The position numbers and the translations under genes are program-made. A DNA stretch of 64,000 bases from contig JAHXIV010000014.1 in the NCBI GenBank assembly GCA_025655455.1, positions 38,566-102,565 on the forward strand, read 5' to 3'. The notes below the pieces were generated by a model. It was not told the DNA's origin. It saw only the letters and a list, made by a program, of their open reading frames with translations, and made no database searches. Within the stretch, counting starts at the first letter, position 1, and every line of letters starts with the position of its first letter. This document shows, piece by piece, positions 9,724-18,117 of the stretch. Source of the stretch: a gamma proteobacterium symbiont of Taylorina sp. Lineage in GTDB: Bacteria > Pseudomonadota > Gammaproteobacteria > GRL18.

Positions 9724-9848
9724 GATAGACCTCTATGTATTAAAGATGATTAAATTGATGATAGAATCCTCATCTGTTTTTAAGCAATCAGTTTTTGATT
9801 CAATAATATTCAACCGTTTACTTTCGCTTCCTTTTTTTTATTAATGCA

Positions 9849-9953
9849 TCAACCATTTCCATCTGCACTGGCGTACGGTAATAAGCTGATGGATAACACC
9901 AATACCGATAGCATCATCAATAGTTGAATGAAATCTTTCTGTGTATTAGTCAT
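9849..9953 (-). CDS. 34-residue hydrophobic peptide between cytochrome and EF-hand genes
   Basis: A very short gene, easily missed by size cut-offs. An ATG is preceded at ideal spacing by a strong Shine-Dalgarno (AGGAG-AAAAAT-ATG). The translation begins MTNTQKDFIQLLMMLSVLVL, continues with a hydrophobic run and Pro-Tyr-Ala-Ser-Ala, and stops after ADGNG. It looks like either a single-span membrane peptide or a signal peptide with a minimal mature part (cleavage after ASA). It sits 33 bases after the multiheme cytochrome gene on the same strand. Reality is supported by the ribosome site, the coherent hydrophobic profile and the context; no family is recognised. Confidence 0.6.
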   Translation of the reverse strand: MTNTQKDFIQLLMMLSVLVLSISLLPYASADGNG

Positions 9954-9986
9954 ATTTTTCTCCTGAATAAAGAAGCTAATACATTT

Positions 9987-10790
9987 TTAATCATCATCAT
10001 CATTGTCATCATGATGTTTACCTTTTCTTTGATTGTATTGATTCATCTCAAACGGTCTTACTTTTCTTGCTTCAAACCGTTTCCTCTTCCAAATACGCTC
10101 TGCTTCATCTTCATCACCACTACGGTGGCAGTCTACACAGATCTCATAATCGTATATCCCTTCTTCAACATGCTCTTCTCTGATGTTGGAACGAGAATGT
10201 TCATGACAGCCATAGCAGGTATAATCTGTGTAGTCGTTATTGATGTGGCAAGTCTCACACTCAGTCGTATGATCACGGTCAAAACGGAAATACTTTTCAT
10301 GAGCAAAGGTCGCTGGCAACCAATCTTCCTGATTGTGGCACTGTCCACAGTTGCCTTTGATTTCTCGGTGCAGAGCATCATCTGGATTGACGTGACAATT
10401 ATCGCATTGTTCCTGTAGTTTTTGATCTAATAGTCGATGTGAAAACTGACCGATAGGACGGAAGGCTTGCACTCCCTTGTGATCACTGTGACAGGCAATA
10501 CAATCCTCCTCAATCAATGTCTGGTGGAAAGCGACATTCTTCTTCTCTTTAGAGATAAGTAGTCCCTCGGTGGTTGTTAAGCCAATCTCTGCTACTTTGT
10601 GGCAGGCAATACACTTTTCAGGACTGCTACCGAAAAATGCAGTATGGCAGGTAAAACAATCTGTGGTCAGTTCTGCATGGGCATCAATGGGTTTGCCAGG
10701 GCTAATCATTAAATGAGGAAAAAATATTGCCAGCAGGACAAGGATGAACAAATTTACGGCAACAATATAAATCAGTGTATTTTTTTTCAT
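9987..10790 (-). CDS. Membrane-anchored octaheme c-type cytochrome
   Basis: Eight C-x-x-C-H heme attachment motifs are visible in order: CFTCH, CIACH, CIACH, CDNCH, CGQCH, CETCH, CYGCH and CVDCH. An uncleaved-looking N-terminal helix (LIYIVAVNLFILVLLAIFF) should anchor the protein with hemes in the periplasm. The extreme C-terminus is His/Asp-rich (HHDDNDDDD). ATG at 10790 forms an ATGA overlap with the stop of the upstream membrane gene; ATG at 10796 or TTG at 10802 are alternatives. Paired with a likely heme-b membrane protein, it probably moves electrons between the quinone pool and periplasmic partners. The donor or acceptor is not deducible; it does not clearly match a named octaheme reductase. 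Confidence 0.9.
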   Translation of the reverse strand: MKKNTLIYIVAVNLFILVLLAIFFPHLMISPGKPIDAHAELTTDCFTCHTAFFGSSPEKCIACHKVAEIGLTTTEGLLISKEKKNVAFHQTLIEEDCIACHSDHKGVQAFRPIGQFSHRLLDQKLQEQCDNCHVNPDDALHREIKGNCGQCHNQEDWLPATFAHEKYFRFDRDHTTECETCHINNDYTDYTCYGCHEHSRSNIREEHVEEGIYDYEICVDCHRSGDEDEAERIWKRKRFEARKVRPFEMNQYNQRKGKHHDDNDDDD

Positions 10791-11365
10791 ATCCATTCCC
10801 AAAATAGAAAGATACTAAGAATGTGAGTAATGCCAAGCACGGCAAACGCCAGTGAAATGGGCAGATGCACTGCACGCCATTTTTTCATCAGATCAAAAGT
10901 CGTTGCATCCCAGAAGAGTTTCTTCTCAATCATCTCTTCAGACAATCCCTGCTGCAAATACCCCATTTTCTTTTCGGCCAGAAAACGGCGTGAACGATCT
11001 AATAGGTATTTACCCGTCATGCCGCTTATAACATTGATCAACATGGTCATCAGTGCTAGCCAAGGAAGGATGGCGTAGATGTGGATCCCTGCATGCACCA
11101 GAATCATTAATGCCCCCATCCAGGTGAGCGTCTCATGCAGGATGAGTAATTTTTTTGGTTTACCAAACTGAATCAGCTTACGCTTGCGCATTGAATAAAA
11201 GAATGACAGTAGTATCAGAATGGTTCCGGGGATGCCCAGATAGCGTCCAATCCAGACCAGTTCAAACTGGTGCAGCAAAGTATCAATGATCATGGTTGTG
11301 ACAATCAGTGAACCGAACATGATCAGAAAGGGAGTAACTTCTTTACGTATAAGTGATCGTTCCAT
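10787..11365 (-). CDS. Cytochrome b-like four-helix membrane protein
   Basis: A 192-residue protein with about five hydrophobic segments (residues about 13-30, 38-58, 75-95, 97-115 and 168-188). Several histidines sit in or next to helices (LLHQFE, LHETLTWMG, LVHAGIHIYA, AVHLPISLAF, ITHILSI), suitable as heme b ligands. The layout resembles small b561-like or ferric-reductase-like membrane cytochromes. Its stop overlaps the start of the octaheme cytochrome gene (ATGA). Inferred: the quinone-side partner that hands electrons to the multiheme cytochrome. Heme binding is not proven by a diagnostic motif. Confidence 0.72.
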   Translation of the reverse strand: MERSLIRKEVTPFLIMFGSLIVTTMIIDTLLHQFELVWIGRYLGIPGTILILLSFFYSMRKRKLIQFGKPKKLLILHETLTWMGALMILVHAGIHIYAILPWLALMTMLINVISGMTGKYLLDRSRRFLAEKKMGYLQQGLSEEMIEKKLFWDATTFDLMKKWRAVHLPISLAFAVLGITHILSIFLFWEWI

Positions 11366-11819
11366 GCTAATTTCCTAAAATTCCAATGTCAGGCTACCTG
11401 TGGTCATAGTATTATTCTCATGTCTCTTTTTTTTACAAACTATTATCTCAATTTCAAGGATCAAACGATGGTTTGCTCAATTCTATATTTTAACAATATC
11501 ACCTTAAGATGAATTGAAACTGAAAAAATAGCACTTTGTTTATGTCATAACAGATTAGTTTCAATGATGATGGTTTGTGAGTAAATAGGAGCCTGTCAGA
11601 AAATCACCTCTTTGAAAGTAAGGAAAGGAGGTGTTTTCAGTTTCAATTCATTTTGGCTTGATACACTATAGAAAAACTATTTCTGGAGTTATTTAGCTGT
11701 CATCAGGATGCTTGGCACCGAGACTATAATAAAGATACGGTGAACATTCCTGATCAGAGTCAAAAGTATTCAAATCGTACTGAATTTAAGATGTAATAGA
11801 ATGAAATAAAGGTCATCTC
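11366..11819. other. Intergenic region between divergent cytochrome and PepSY units, with imperfect hairpin
   Basis: This 454-base gap should contain the promoters for both divergent units. The clearest structure is an imperfect inverted repeat around 11598-11640: GAAAATCACCTCTTT pairs with AAAGGAGGTGTTTTC, with one mismatch and a bulge. The right arm contains AAAGGAGGTG, a perfect complement of the 16S rRNA 3' tail, but no convincing reading frame follows it. A 44-codon open stretch at about 11654-11798 has no ribosome site and no recognisable motif. I see no other gene here. Confidence 0.4.
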
Positions 11820-12197
11820 ATGATTAGAAAATATATGGTTAAACCAAAAAATATTGTTTTAATATTTATCCTGTTATTTACTCATCTATTGTTGACAAAC
11901 CACGCTTATGCAGAGATAGATTTTGCTGACAATGGTGAGGAAAATGATGACCAACCTTATGTTATTAAAGCACTTATAGCTTCTGGTGAAATAAGTGCTT
12001 TAGAAAATATACTCAATAAACTGTCAGAGCATAACATTAATCGATTACTCGAAGTAGAGTTAAAACAAGAGGCTGCTCACGTGAGCAAGCATCCATTCAT
12101 TTATGAAATTGAATATATTAATAATGAAGGCATGGTGTTAGAAATTGAAGTCGATGCACTGACTGCCCAGGTTTTAAGTAAAGAATACGAACACTGA
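11820..12197 (+). CDS. Exported PepSY domain protein
   Basis: A 125-residue protein with a signal peptide (hydrophobic run NIVLIFILLFTHLLLTNHAYA, probable cleavage after AYA). The C-terminal half carries a PepSY repeat (YEIEYINNEGMVLEIEVDA...VLSKEYE). PepSY proteins are periplasmic and are often encoded beside two-component regulators or heme and cytochrome genes. Here the neighbours are a short frame resembling a response regulator and an HD-GYP sensor on one side, and the divergent cytochrome cluster on the other. Function is inferred only at the level of a periplasmic modulator or inhibitor. Confidence 0.82.
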   Translation: MIRKYMVKPKNIVLIFILLFTHLLLTNHAYAEIDFADNGEENDDQPYVIKALIASGEISALENILNKLSEHNINRLLEVELKQEAAHVSKHPFIYEIEYINNEGMVLEIEVDALTAQVLSKEYEH

Positions 12198-12200
12198 ATC

Positions 12201-12287
12201 ATGTGTTTATTACCGGTTGAAGATGATGGCATAGTATTATCGTCTTTAGGTGGATTGCAGATCAATGTTACAATTGATATTAATTAA
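12201..12287 (+). pseudogene. Possible remnant of a response regulator N-terminus
   Basis: A 28-codon frame directly after the PepSY stop reads MCLLPVEDDGIVLSSLGGLQ and continues for eight residues to a stop. The spacing resembles the start of OmpR-type receiver domains (M-x-L-L-x-V-E-D-D-x-x-L-x-x-x-L-x-x-x-L). PepSY genes are commonly followed by such regulators, so this may be all that remains after deletion of the rest of a two-component pair. It has no clear ribosome site. The match is short and could be chance. Confidence 0.35.
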
Positions 12288-12316
12288 ATATTCACACAGT
12301 TGGCTAAAAAGTTAGA

Positions 12317-13723
12317 ATGACATCACTAAAATTATCACTATCCAAAAAAATTCTTATTCTAATAATGATTTTGCTCGGCATTCAATCCATTTTTTTATAC
12401 ACTCAAAGTGAGGAAATGATTGAAAAAATATTATTAATTGAAAGCCGAAAACAAGCTCAGATCTTTCTACATGGTTTAGAAAGAGAAATCATTTCACTAT
12501 ACGACATTAAAAACCCGTCCTTATTACAGGAAAAAGTTGATAGAGCTCTGACTCATTTTCATGAAGTTAATTTTTCTATTTACAGACTTTATATTTTTAA
12601 TCGTAAGGGAGAAATATTAGCAGACTCATTAAAAAACAAATCAAAAATAAAAAAAATGACTGATTATCTCAATCCCATATTTAATGATGACCAATCATTA
12701 GTAGGGAGTAAAATTGAATATAAACAAAGCTTACAAAAAAATACGACAGATGAAATAGTAATGGTGGCCATAACGGATGTTATTATTCCTCTACATTATG
12801 AGAATGAGGTTATTGCTGCCATTGAAGTTGAAATTAATATAGAAAATACACTAGACAATATAAAAATTATTGATGATCAATATGATAAAAAAGTCACTCA
12901 AATTATTCTACTCAGTGGTTTTGTGTTTATTATTTTTCTTTGGTATTTTTTAAAGCATCAAGTAGTTACACCCATACAGTCAATTGAAAAAACAGCCAAA
13001 GCAATCACAGAAGGAAAATTTGATAGTCGAACTCATTTACAAGGTTCTGACGAAGTAGTTCACCTAGGACATTCTATCAACACAATGGCCAGTAGTTTAC
13101 GAGATTTACTCGATAAACAGGAACAGGCTTATATTCAAGTCTTACAGTCATTAGCAAAGGCTTTGGAAGCAAAAGATCCCTATACAGCAGGTCATTCAGG
13201 TCGAGTGGCAAAATTTTCTGTCAAAATGGGAAAATATCTTAAATTATCAAAAGAAGATATGGCTGTATTAAAACAAGGGGCTTTAATGCATGATTTGGGT
13301 AAAATTGCGATTCCAGATCATATTTTAAACAAGCCTGATAAATTAACCGATGAAGAGTTTATCGTTATGCGTAACCATCCGGTCAAAACAGCAGATATTA
13401 TGAAGCCATTACGACATTATGAACGCCATCGTGAAATTGCTGCATGGCATCATGAACGATGGGATGGTAAAGGTTATCCTGATAGATTAAAAGGAGAAGA
13501 TATCCCATTGATGGCTCGCATTGTATCGATTGCCGACACATGGGATGCAATGACAGGTGATCGAGTATATCGAAAGGGAATGAGTGAAGAAAAAGCATTA
13601 TCAATTATTAAGTCTGAACGGGATACTGGACAATGGGATCCTATATTGGTGGATGTATTTATTGAAATGATGATGAATGGCAAACACGCAGATATACCTG
13701 ATATTCATTCAGATGTAATATAG
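12317..13723 (+). CDS. Membrane HD-GYP phosphodiesterase with HAMP domain
   Basis: A 468-residue c-di-GMP phosphodiesterase candidate. One membrane helix lies at about residues 10-28 and a second at 195-212, flanking a periplasmic sensor region of about 165 residues with a Cache-like look. A HAMP domain follows (VVTPIQSIEKTAKAITEGKF onwards, 217-268), then an HD-GYP domain (278-450). The catalytic His-Asp pair is at 325-326 (MHDLGK) and the GYP signature at 386-388 (WDGKGYPDRL). All key residues are present, so activity is likely. HD-GYP enzymes break down cyclic di-GMP and would favour motility or release from surfaces. The signal it senses is unknown. Confidence 0.92.
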   Translation: MTSLKLSLSKKILILIMILLGIQSIFLYTQSEEMIEKILLIESRKQAQIFLHGLEREIISLYDIKNPSLLQEKVDRALTHFHEVNFSIYRLYIFNRKGEILADSLKNKSKIKKMTDYLNPIFNDDQSLVGSKIEYKQSLQKNTTDEIVMVAITDVIIPLHYENEVIAAIEVEINIENTLDNIKIIDDQYDKKVTQIILLSGFVFIIFLWYFLKHQVVTPIQSIEKTAKAITEGKFDSRTHLQGSDEVVHLGHSINTMASSLRDLLDKQEQAYIQVLQSLAKALEAKDPYTAGHSGRVAKFSVKMGKYLKLSKEDMAVLKQGALMHDLGKIAIPDHILNKPDKLTDEEFIVMRNHPVKTADIMKPLRHYERHREIAAWHHERWDGKGYPDRLKGEDIPLMARIVSIADTWDAMTGDRVYRKGMSEEKALSIIKSERDTGQWDPILVDVFIEMMMNGKHADIPDIHSDVI

Positions 13724-13771
13724 TGCTCAGCCTACACTTCCACACAGCCCCTTAAAGTAAGGTTTTTTAAA

Positions 13772-15793
13772 TTAAGCCCGGGTTTGTTGATATATCTTTT
13801 CAATCTGCTGACTAAATTCACTATCGCTGTTTAACAATTGTGATATTTTTTTCAGATGGATTTTAAAATCATCGGCTCTACCGGTATCTGAATAAAGCTC
13901 AAATAACTTGGTATGCAATGATTTGTCATAAGGTGATTTTTCTAATTCAGCCTGTAATAATTTCTCAGCACCATCATACTTACCATAAGCAATAAAAGTA
14001 TTGACTTCACGTAAGACGGCTTCATTTTCTAAAGCTGGCTTTCCAGATGAAAGACTTTCTACTGACATAGGATCTTCTACAACTTCATCTAAATCCAAAT
14101 CCAAATCAAGTTCAATTTCAGTATTATTATCTCCAGCATTTGTTTGTGCTTGCGTTTCAGTCGATACAATAATATTTTTATTAAAGTAGTCAGAGAATTC
14201 TGAATTTCCTTTTGCACTATCCTCGTTATCAGATTTAACCTGAATTTTCGAAGAAGTTTTTTCTGAAGGGGCTATATGATTATTTGCTGTACTGGCCTGT
14301 GAAACATCTTTCTTAGTGTTGCTGCGTTTTTGCATCATAATAATAACGGCAAAAAGCAGGATAATACTCACTAAAAATATGAATAAAAATTCTGGATAAG
14401 CCATTATTTGCTGAAAAAATGACTGGCCTTTATTTGCAGCTGAATAGTTTTGAGACTCAATGGCTAATGGTTTAGAGTTTTGTCTGGAATCTATGGCCTG
14501 CCTGTTTAATTGATCTGATGCTTTTAATGATTGAGCTGCTTGTTGTTCTAATAAACGGGTGATACGATCGATTTTATTACTAAGATCTTTATTTTTTTCA
14601 TCGAAATTATTGAGTTTCTGAGTTAACTCTTCTATCCGGTTGCTTAATTGGGTATTCTCTTTTTGTAATATGGTAATTGTTTCATGTGATGTTTTTAATG
14701 TCCTGGCCATTAATTCAAGCACATCATCGTCTACGTGTTTAGCCAATAATTCTTCTGAGGGTGGAACAATTTTTAGTTGTGGGGTATCAGAGCCAGTACT
14801 TGAGGGCTCTTTATCCGGAGTTGAGGACTTATCTTCCAGAGTTGAGGACTCTTTATCCGGGATTGAGGACTTTTCTTCCAGAGTTGAGGACTCTTTATCC
14901 GGGGTTGAGGACTTTTCTTCCGGAGTTGAGGACTCTTTATCCGGGGTTGAGGACTCTTCTTGAGATGTTAAAGACTGATGCTCAACTACTTCAGGTGTTT
15001 TCTTGTCAGCAGGCCTGGTTTTGCTCAGTGCTTGTTTCTTTGTTTTTGGTTTGCTTGTCTGCTGACTCAGCTGTAGAATTTCTTCTTTGGAAGGGATGGT
15101 TAATGTATAACCCTGTTTTAGTAAGTTAATGTTATTATTGATAAATGCATCGGGATTAAGGGAAAAAAGTGCCTTCATTGTCTGGAAGGCGGTTACTGAT
15201 TTATCTGGTCTGGCGCGTTGGGCAATGTGCGAAAGTGTATCTGAACGCTGTACGTAATAAGAATCACTTTGAATCGGATTAGAGCTGGAACGAGAAGTAT
15301 AACTTTGTTTCCTTTTTCGATGGCTTGTTACTGATTTCTTCTGTTGTTGTGTTGTTGAACTTTTCTTTTTAGTTACTTTCTTTTTTTTTAATACAGGTGG
15401 GTCAAGAAAAAAAGTATATTCGCGATTAAGATGAATATTTTTCCAATTTAGATCAGCAATAAAAGTAATATAAAGTTCCCTAAATGGTTTCTTACTGCTT
15501 AAATCAAGATAAACGGAACCATCCGCTCTTTTTATCGCTTTAAATTTAACTTGGGTAAATTCTCTGCTTCTCTCCAAATCGGATTGTCTGTATACCTCTT
15601 TGCTGGCATTTCTTACAATCAAGTCATCAATATTAATCGATCTGGAATCAAGCAGTTCAATTTGTAATCTTAAAGGTTCATTGATATTTGAAAGAACTTT
15701 AATAGCACCAAAGCCAAGTGTAAAACCCTTTAGCGGCAGCAGGAGTATTGTTGTTATCAGGGTTATCAGGATAAAAAAACGTCTTGTCTTCAT
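13772..15793 (-). CDS. fimV: FimV-family peptidoglycan-binding inner membrane protein
   Basis: A 673-residue protein in the FimV order: signal peptide (residues 1-26), the FimV N-terminal domain (LGFGAIKVLSNINEPLRLQI onward), a LysM motif near residues 185-245 (YYVQRSDTLSHIAQRARPD...GYTLTIP), a repetitive Ser/Thr/Pro/Glu/Lys linker, a coiled coil (about 355-405), one membrane helix (about 467-486), an acidic stretch and a C-terminal TPR-like FimV domain. FimV organises type IV pilus assembly and polar functions in related bacteria. The linker holds seven heptads of S-S-T-x-x-x-(E/K) type, encoded by a 21-bp tandem repeat. No pilus genes are adjacent. Confidence 0.9.
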   Translation of the reverse strand: MKTRRFFILITLITTILLLPLKGFTLGFGAIKVLSNINEPLRLQIELLDSRSINIDDLIVRNASKEVYRQSDLERSREFTQVKFKAIKRADGSVYLDLSSKKPFRELYITFIADLNWKNIHLNREYTFFLDPPVLKKKKVTKKKSSTTQQQKKSVTSHRKRKQSYTSRSSSNPIQSDSYYVQRSDTLSHIAQRARPDKSVTAFQTMKALFSLNPDAFINNNINLLKQGYTLTIPSKEEILQLSQQTSKPKTKKQALSKTRPADKKTPEVVEHQSLTSQEESSTPDKESSTPEEKSSTPDKESSTLEEKSSIPDKESSTLEDKSSTPDKEPSSTGSDTPQLKIVPPSEELLAKHVDDDVLELMARTLKTSHETITILQKENTQLSNRIEELTQKLNNFDEKNKDLSNKIDRITRLLEQQAAQSLKASDQLNRQAIDSRQNSKPLAIESQNYSAANKGQSFFQQIMAYPEFLFIFLVSIILLFAVIIMMQKRSNTKKDVSQASTANNHIAPSEKTSSKIQVKSDNEDSAKGNSEFSDYFNKNIIVSTETQAQTNAGDNNTEIELDLDLDLDEVVEDPMSVESLSSGKPALENEAVLREVNTFIAYGKYDGAEKLLQAELEKSPYDKSLHTKLFELYSDTGRADDFKIHLKKISQLLNSDSEFSQQIEKIYQQTRA
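14807..14953 (-). repeat. Seven 21-bp tandem repeats within fimV
   Basis: Seven consecutive 21-bp units (147 bp), alternating between two variants so that the higher-order period is 42 bp. On the coding strand each encodes a heptad such as SSTPDKE, SSTPEEK or SSTLEEK. The number of copies can change without a frameshift, which would lengthen or shorten the periplasmic spacer after LysM. Confidence 0.9.
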
Positions 15794-15999
15794 TCATAAA
15801 CCTAAGTGTAATAGTCAGTTATTAATAATCTGTCAAATTATAGCAGTTTTACTTTAATCATTATACTTAATTTATATTCTAAAGGGATAATTACTAACAA
15901 ATTTTATCATAATCCAAGTGTTTTATTATAATATATGTTATCCTTATCGGCCATGAAATTACCAATTAATTTTAAAAAAACATTAAGAAAAAGCCGCTA

Positions 16000-17238
16000 A
16001 TGAACGCAGAAGTAATCGATCTACAAAGCCTGAAGTTTTTTACTCCTTTTCAATCTTATACTGACAAACAACTGGACTATATCAATAGTCATTCAGAAGT
16101 TTTAAAGACAGCAGGCAATCAAGTCGTTCTTGATATTAATTCTGACTGCAAGGACAAATTCTTTTTACTTGAGGGTTCGCTTAAACTTCTTAGTCTGGAT
16201 AATGCGTCCAGAATTATTAAGGCAAATAGCGTTCATGCAAAAGCACCGGTAGCGCAACTTAGACCCAGTCGTTATAAAGTGACAACAATTTCTCCAAGTA
16301 AAATACTGGTTCTTACTGAAGAGGTTTGTGAATTATTGCATAAGCAGGAAGATAACGAGGCAGAATCATTTGAATTGAGTGAAGATGATTTGGATGATGT
16401 GGATCAAATCCTTTATGAATTGATTTTTGAACTTCAGCAGGGCAATTTTACCTTACCCAGTTTGCCCAATATTGCACTGCGTATTCGAGAAACTATTACG
16501 GATGAAGATTCCTCAGCAGCTGATATTGCTAAAATTATTATCAGTGATCCTGTTATTACTGCAAAAGTGATTAAAGCTGCCAATAGTGCGATGTATCAGA
16601 GAAGAAATAAAGCTGAAGATTGTAAAACAGCCGTTGTTGGTCTGGGCACTAAAGTCACTTCGCAACTGGTTACAGCATTCACTATGCAGGAATTATTCAA
16701 ATCTCCCAGTGAATTACTGACAAAGCACATGCAGGCGTTTTGGGAACATAGTATTGAGATAGCTGCGATTAGTAGTATTTTAGCAAAAATAACACCGGGT
16801 TTTAGTTCCCAGCAAGCATTATTGGCAGGTCTGGTTCACGATATTGGTAATGTGGCCATTTTAAATAAAGCCCTTGAATACTCTGATGTGATTGCCAGTG
16901 AAGCATCGATTGAACGACTCCTTTCTAAAATGAGTAACCAGGTGACAAGTTCAATATTACAATCCTGGAATTTTTCTGAAGATATGGTTCTGGCTGCAAA
17001 AGAAGCTGAAAACTGGATGCGGGATGAAAATTCAAAACCGGATTTGGCTGATATTATCAATATTGCTCATTTACATAGTTATATTGGTACGGATAAACAA
17101 AAAACTGTGCCGATAATTGATCAGGTACCGGCATTTAATAAAATGGCATTAGGGAAATTAACCCCGGAACTCAGTATTAATGTATTAAAAGAGTCAAACA
17201 AGCAAATTGAACAGATAAAATCTATTTTTCAAATATAA
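16000..17238 (+). CDS. HDOD domain protein with N-terminal cyclic-nucleotide-binding-like domain
   Basis: A 412-residue cytoplasmic protein. Residues 1-110 resemble a cyclic-nucleotide-binding/Crp-like beta barrel (FQSYTDKQLDYI...FFLLEGSLKLLS...SKILVLTEEVCELL). Residues about 145-345 form an HDOD domain (FTLPSLPNIALRIRETI..., AKIIISDPVITAKVIKAANSA, LAGLVHDIGNVAILNKA). HDOD domains are HD-like but usually lack enzyme activity and work as signalling adaptors. The gene stands alone, facing the RDD gene across a shared terminator. Its signalling partner is unknown. Confidence 0.85.
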   Translation: MNAEVIDLQSLKFFTPFQSYTDKQLDYINSHSEVLKTAGNQVVLDINSDCKDKFFLLEGSLKLLSLDNASRIIKANSVHAKAPVAQLRPSRYKVTTISPSKILVLTEEVCELLHKQEDNEAESFELSEDDLDDVDQILYELIFELQQGNFTLPSLPNIALRIRETITDEDSSAADIAKIIISDPVITAKVIKAANSAMYQRRNKAEDCKTAVVGLGTKVTSQLVTAFTMQELFKSPSELLTKHMQAFWEHSIEIAAISSILAKITPGFSSQQALLAGLVHDIGNVAILNKALEYSDVIASEASIERLLSKMSNQVTSSILQSWNFSEDMVLAAKEAENWMRDENSKPDLADIINIAHLHSYIGTDKQKTVPIIDQVPAFNKMALGKLTPELSINVLKESNKQIEQIKSIFQI

Positions 17239-17269
17239 GCTCCTGATAAGGGTTTCGCCCTAAAGGATA

Positions 17270-17303
17270 AGTTACATAACGAAATCAAGATTTCTATGTA
17301 ACT
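17270..17303. terminator. Bidirectional terminator between HDOD and RDD genes
   Basis: A long stem (AGTTACATA-ACGAAATC pairing with GATTTC-TATGTAACT, one small bulge) with a 2-base loop is followed by A-rich and then T-rich sequence. It lies between convergent genes and can serve both strands. Confidence 0.75.
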
Positions 17304-17327
17304 AAAAAAATAAATTTTTAAGGGTCC

Positions 17328-17903
17328 CTAATAGAGTTTTTGTTTTTTCTGGTTTTTCGGCCTGGGTATTTTAACAATACAGGTAGCAGAGAAAATATCT
17401 TGTAAGCTGCGATTTTTCTTATCAATCAATACCCAAAATATGCCTGTAAAACCAATCAGGAAAATTGCATATAACCAGGGTGGTTCAATTATTTGTTTTT
17501 TTGATAGCTCTGAAAAAAGAAATAAAGCGAGCATCCATGGTGAACCGGCCAGTAGAAATCTTAATAAAGATTGTGTCCAGTTTATTGTATTGCCCTGTAT
17601 TGTCTGCAAACGCAGTGACCAGCTTTTTAAGCCAAGTGTTTGCCCCCCGTGAGTCCAGAACCAGGCAAAAAAGAACCAGCTCACTATAAATAGATAACTA
17701 TAAAATATGGGGCCTGTGAATTCACTGGTACTTAAATTATTCCTGTGAGTGGAATCCATTTGAATGAATAGCTGTGCAGGAATAATATATACAAATCCCG
17801 CCAATAGCCACACAGCGCATAACAGCATGGTATCGTATAACCAGCAGCCTATTAAGCTTAGAAATGAGGCCGCCGGGAAATGTGTCTGTTCTTTGTTCGT
17901 CAT
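17328..17903 (-). CDS. RDD family membrane protein
   Basis: About 191 residues from ATG at 17903 (ATG at 17927 is an alternative). There are four hydrophobic helices. The RDD hallmarks are a degenerate Arg-Asp-Asp region (SLIGCWLYDTMLL) and the conserved GGQTLGLKSWSLRL segment in the middle, followed by SLLRFL. RDD proteins are small integral membrane proteins of mostly unknown, possibly transport-related function. The first Arg of the family motif is not obvious here. Confidence 0.8.
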   Translation of the reverse strand: MTNKEQTHFPAASFLSLIGCWLYDTMLLCAVWLLAGFVYIIPAQLFIQMDSTHRNNLSTSEFTGPIFYSYLFIVSWFFFAWFWTHGGQTLGLKSWSLRLQTIQGNTINWTQSLLRFLLAGSPWMLALFLFSELSKKQIIEPPWLYAIFLIGFTGIFWVLIDKKNRSLQDIFSATCIVKIPRPKNQKKQKLY

Positions 17904-18117
17904 GTCTGGAATATAGATTAGAGTCATCAGCAAATAAAATTATTCCGCTGTTGCTTTGCAAACATTTTTACGTTGCAAATAAGACAGAGGTATAGTTTTA
18001 TGTTTGATAAGGATTAAAAAGATATATTTTACTTTTTTTCTACAATTATAAATAGTCACTATCATAACTCTTTGTTAAAATAATAACTCATTTTTATGTC
18101 ATACAAGAGAGAAGTCA

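Noticed and set aside
9924..10418. 164-codon open frame on the plus strand
   Set aside because: It lies wholly opposite the octaheme cytochrome gene, whose eight CxxCH motifs leave no doubt about the coding strand. It has no ribosome site and no domain.
12201..12287. Considered as a functional 28-residue peptide gene
   Set aside because: There is no ribosome site, and the only resemblance is to the first turn of a receiver domain, so it is listed as a possible relic instead.
14761..15129. 122-codon plus-strand frame with repeated YPELRT-like units
   Set aside because: It is the complement of the fimV 21-bp repeat array. Its regularity comes only from the repeat, and the fimV frame explains the sequence.
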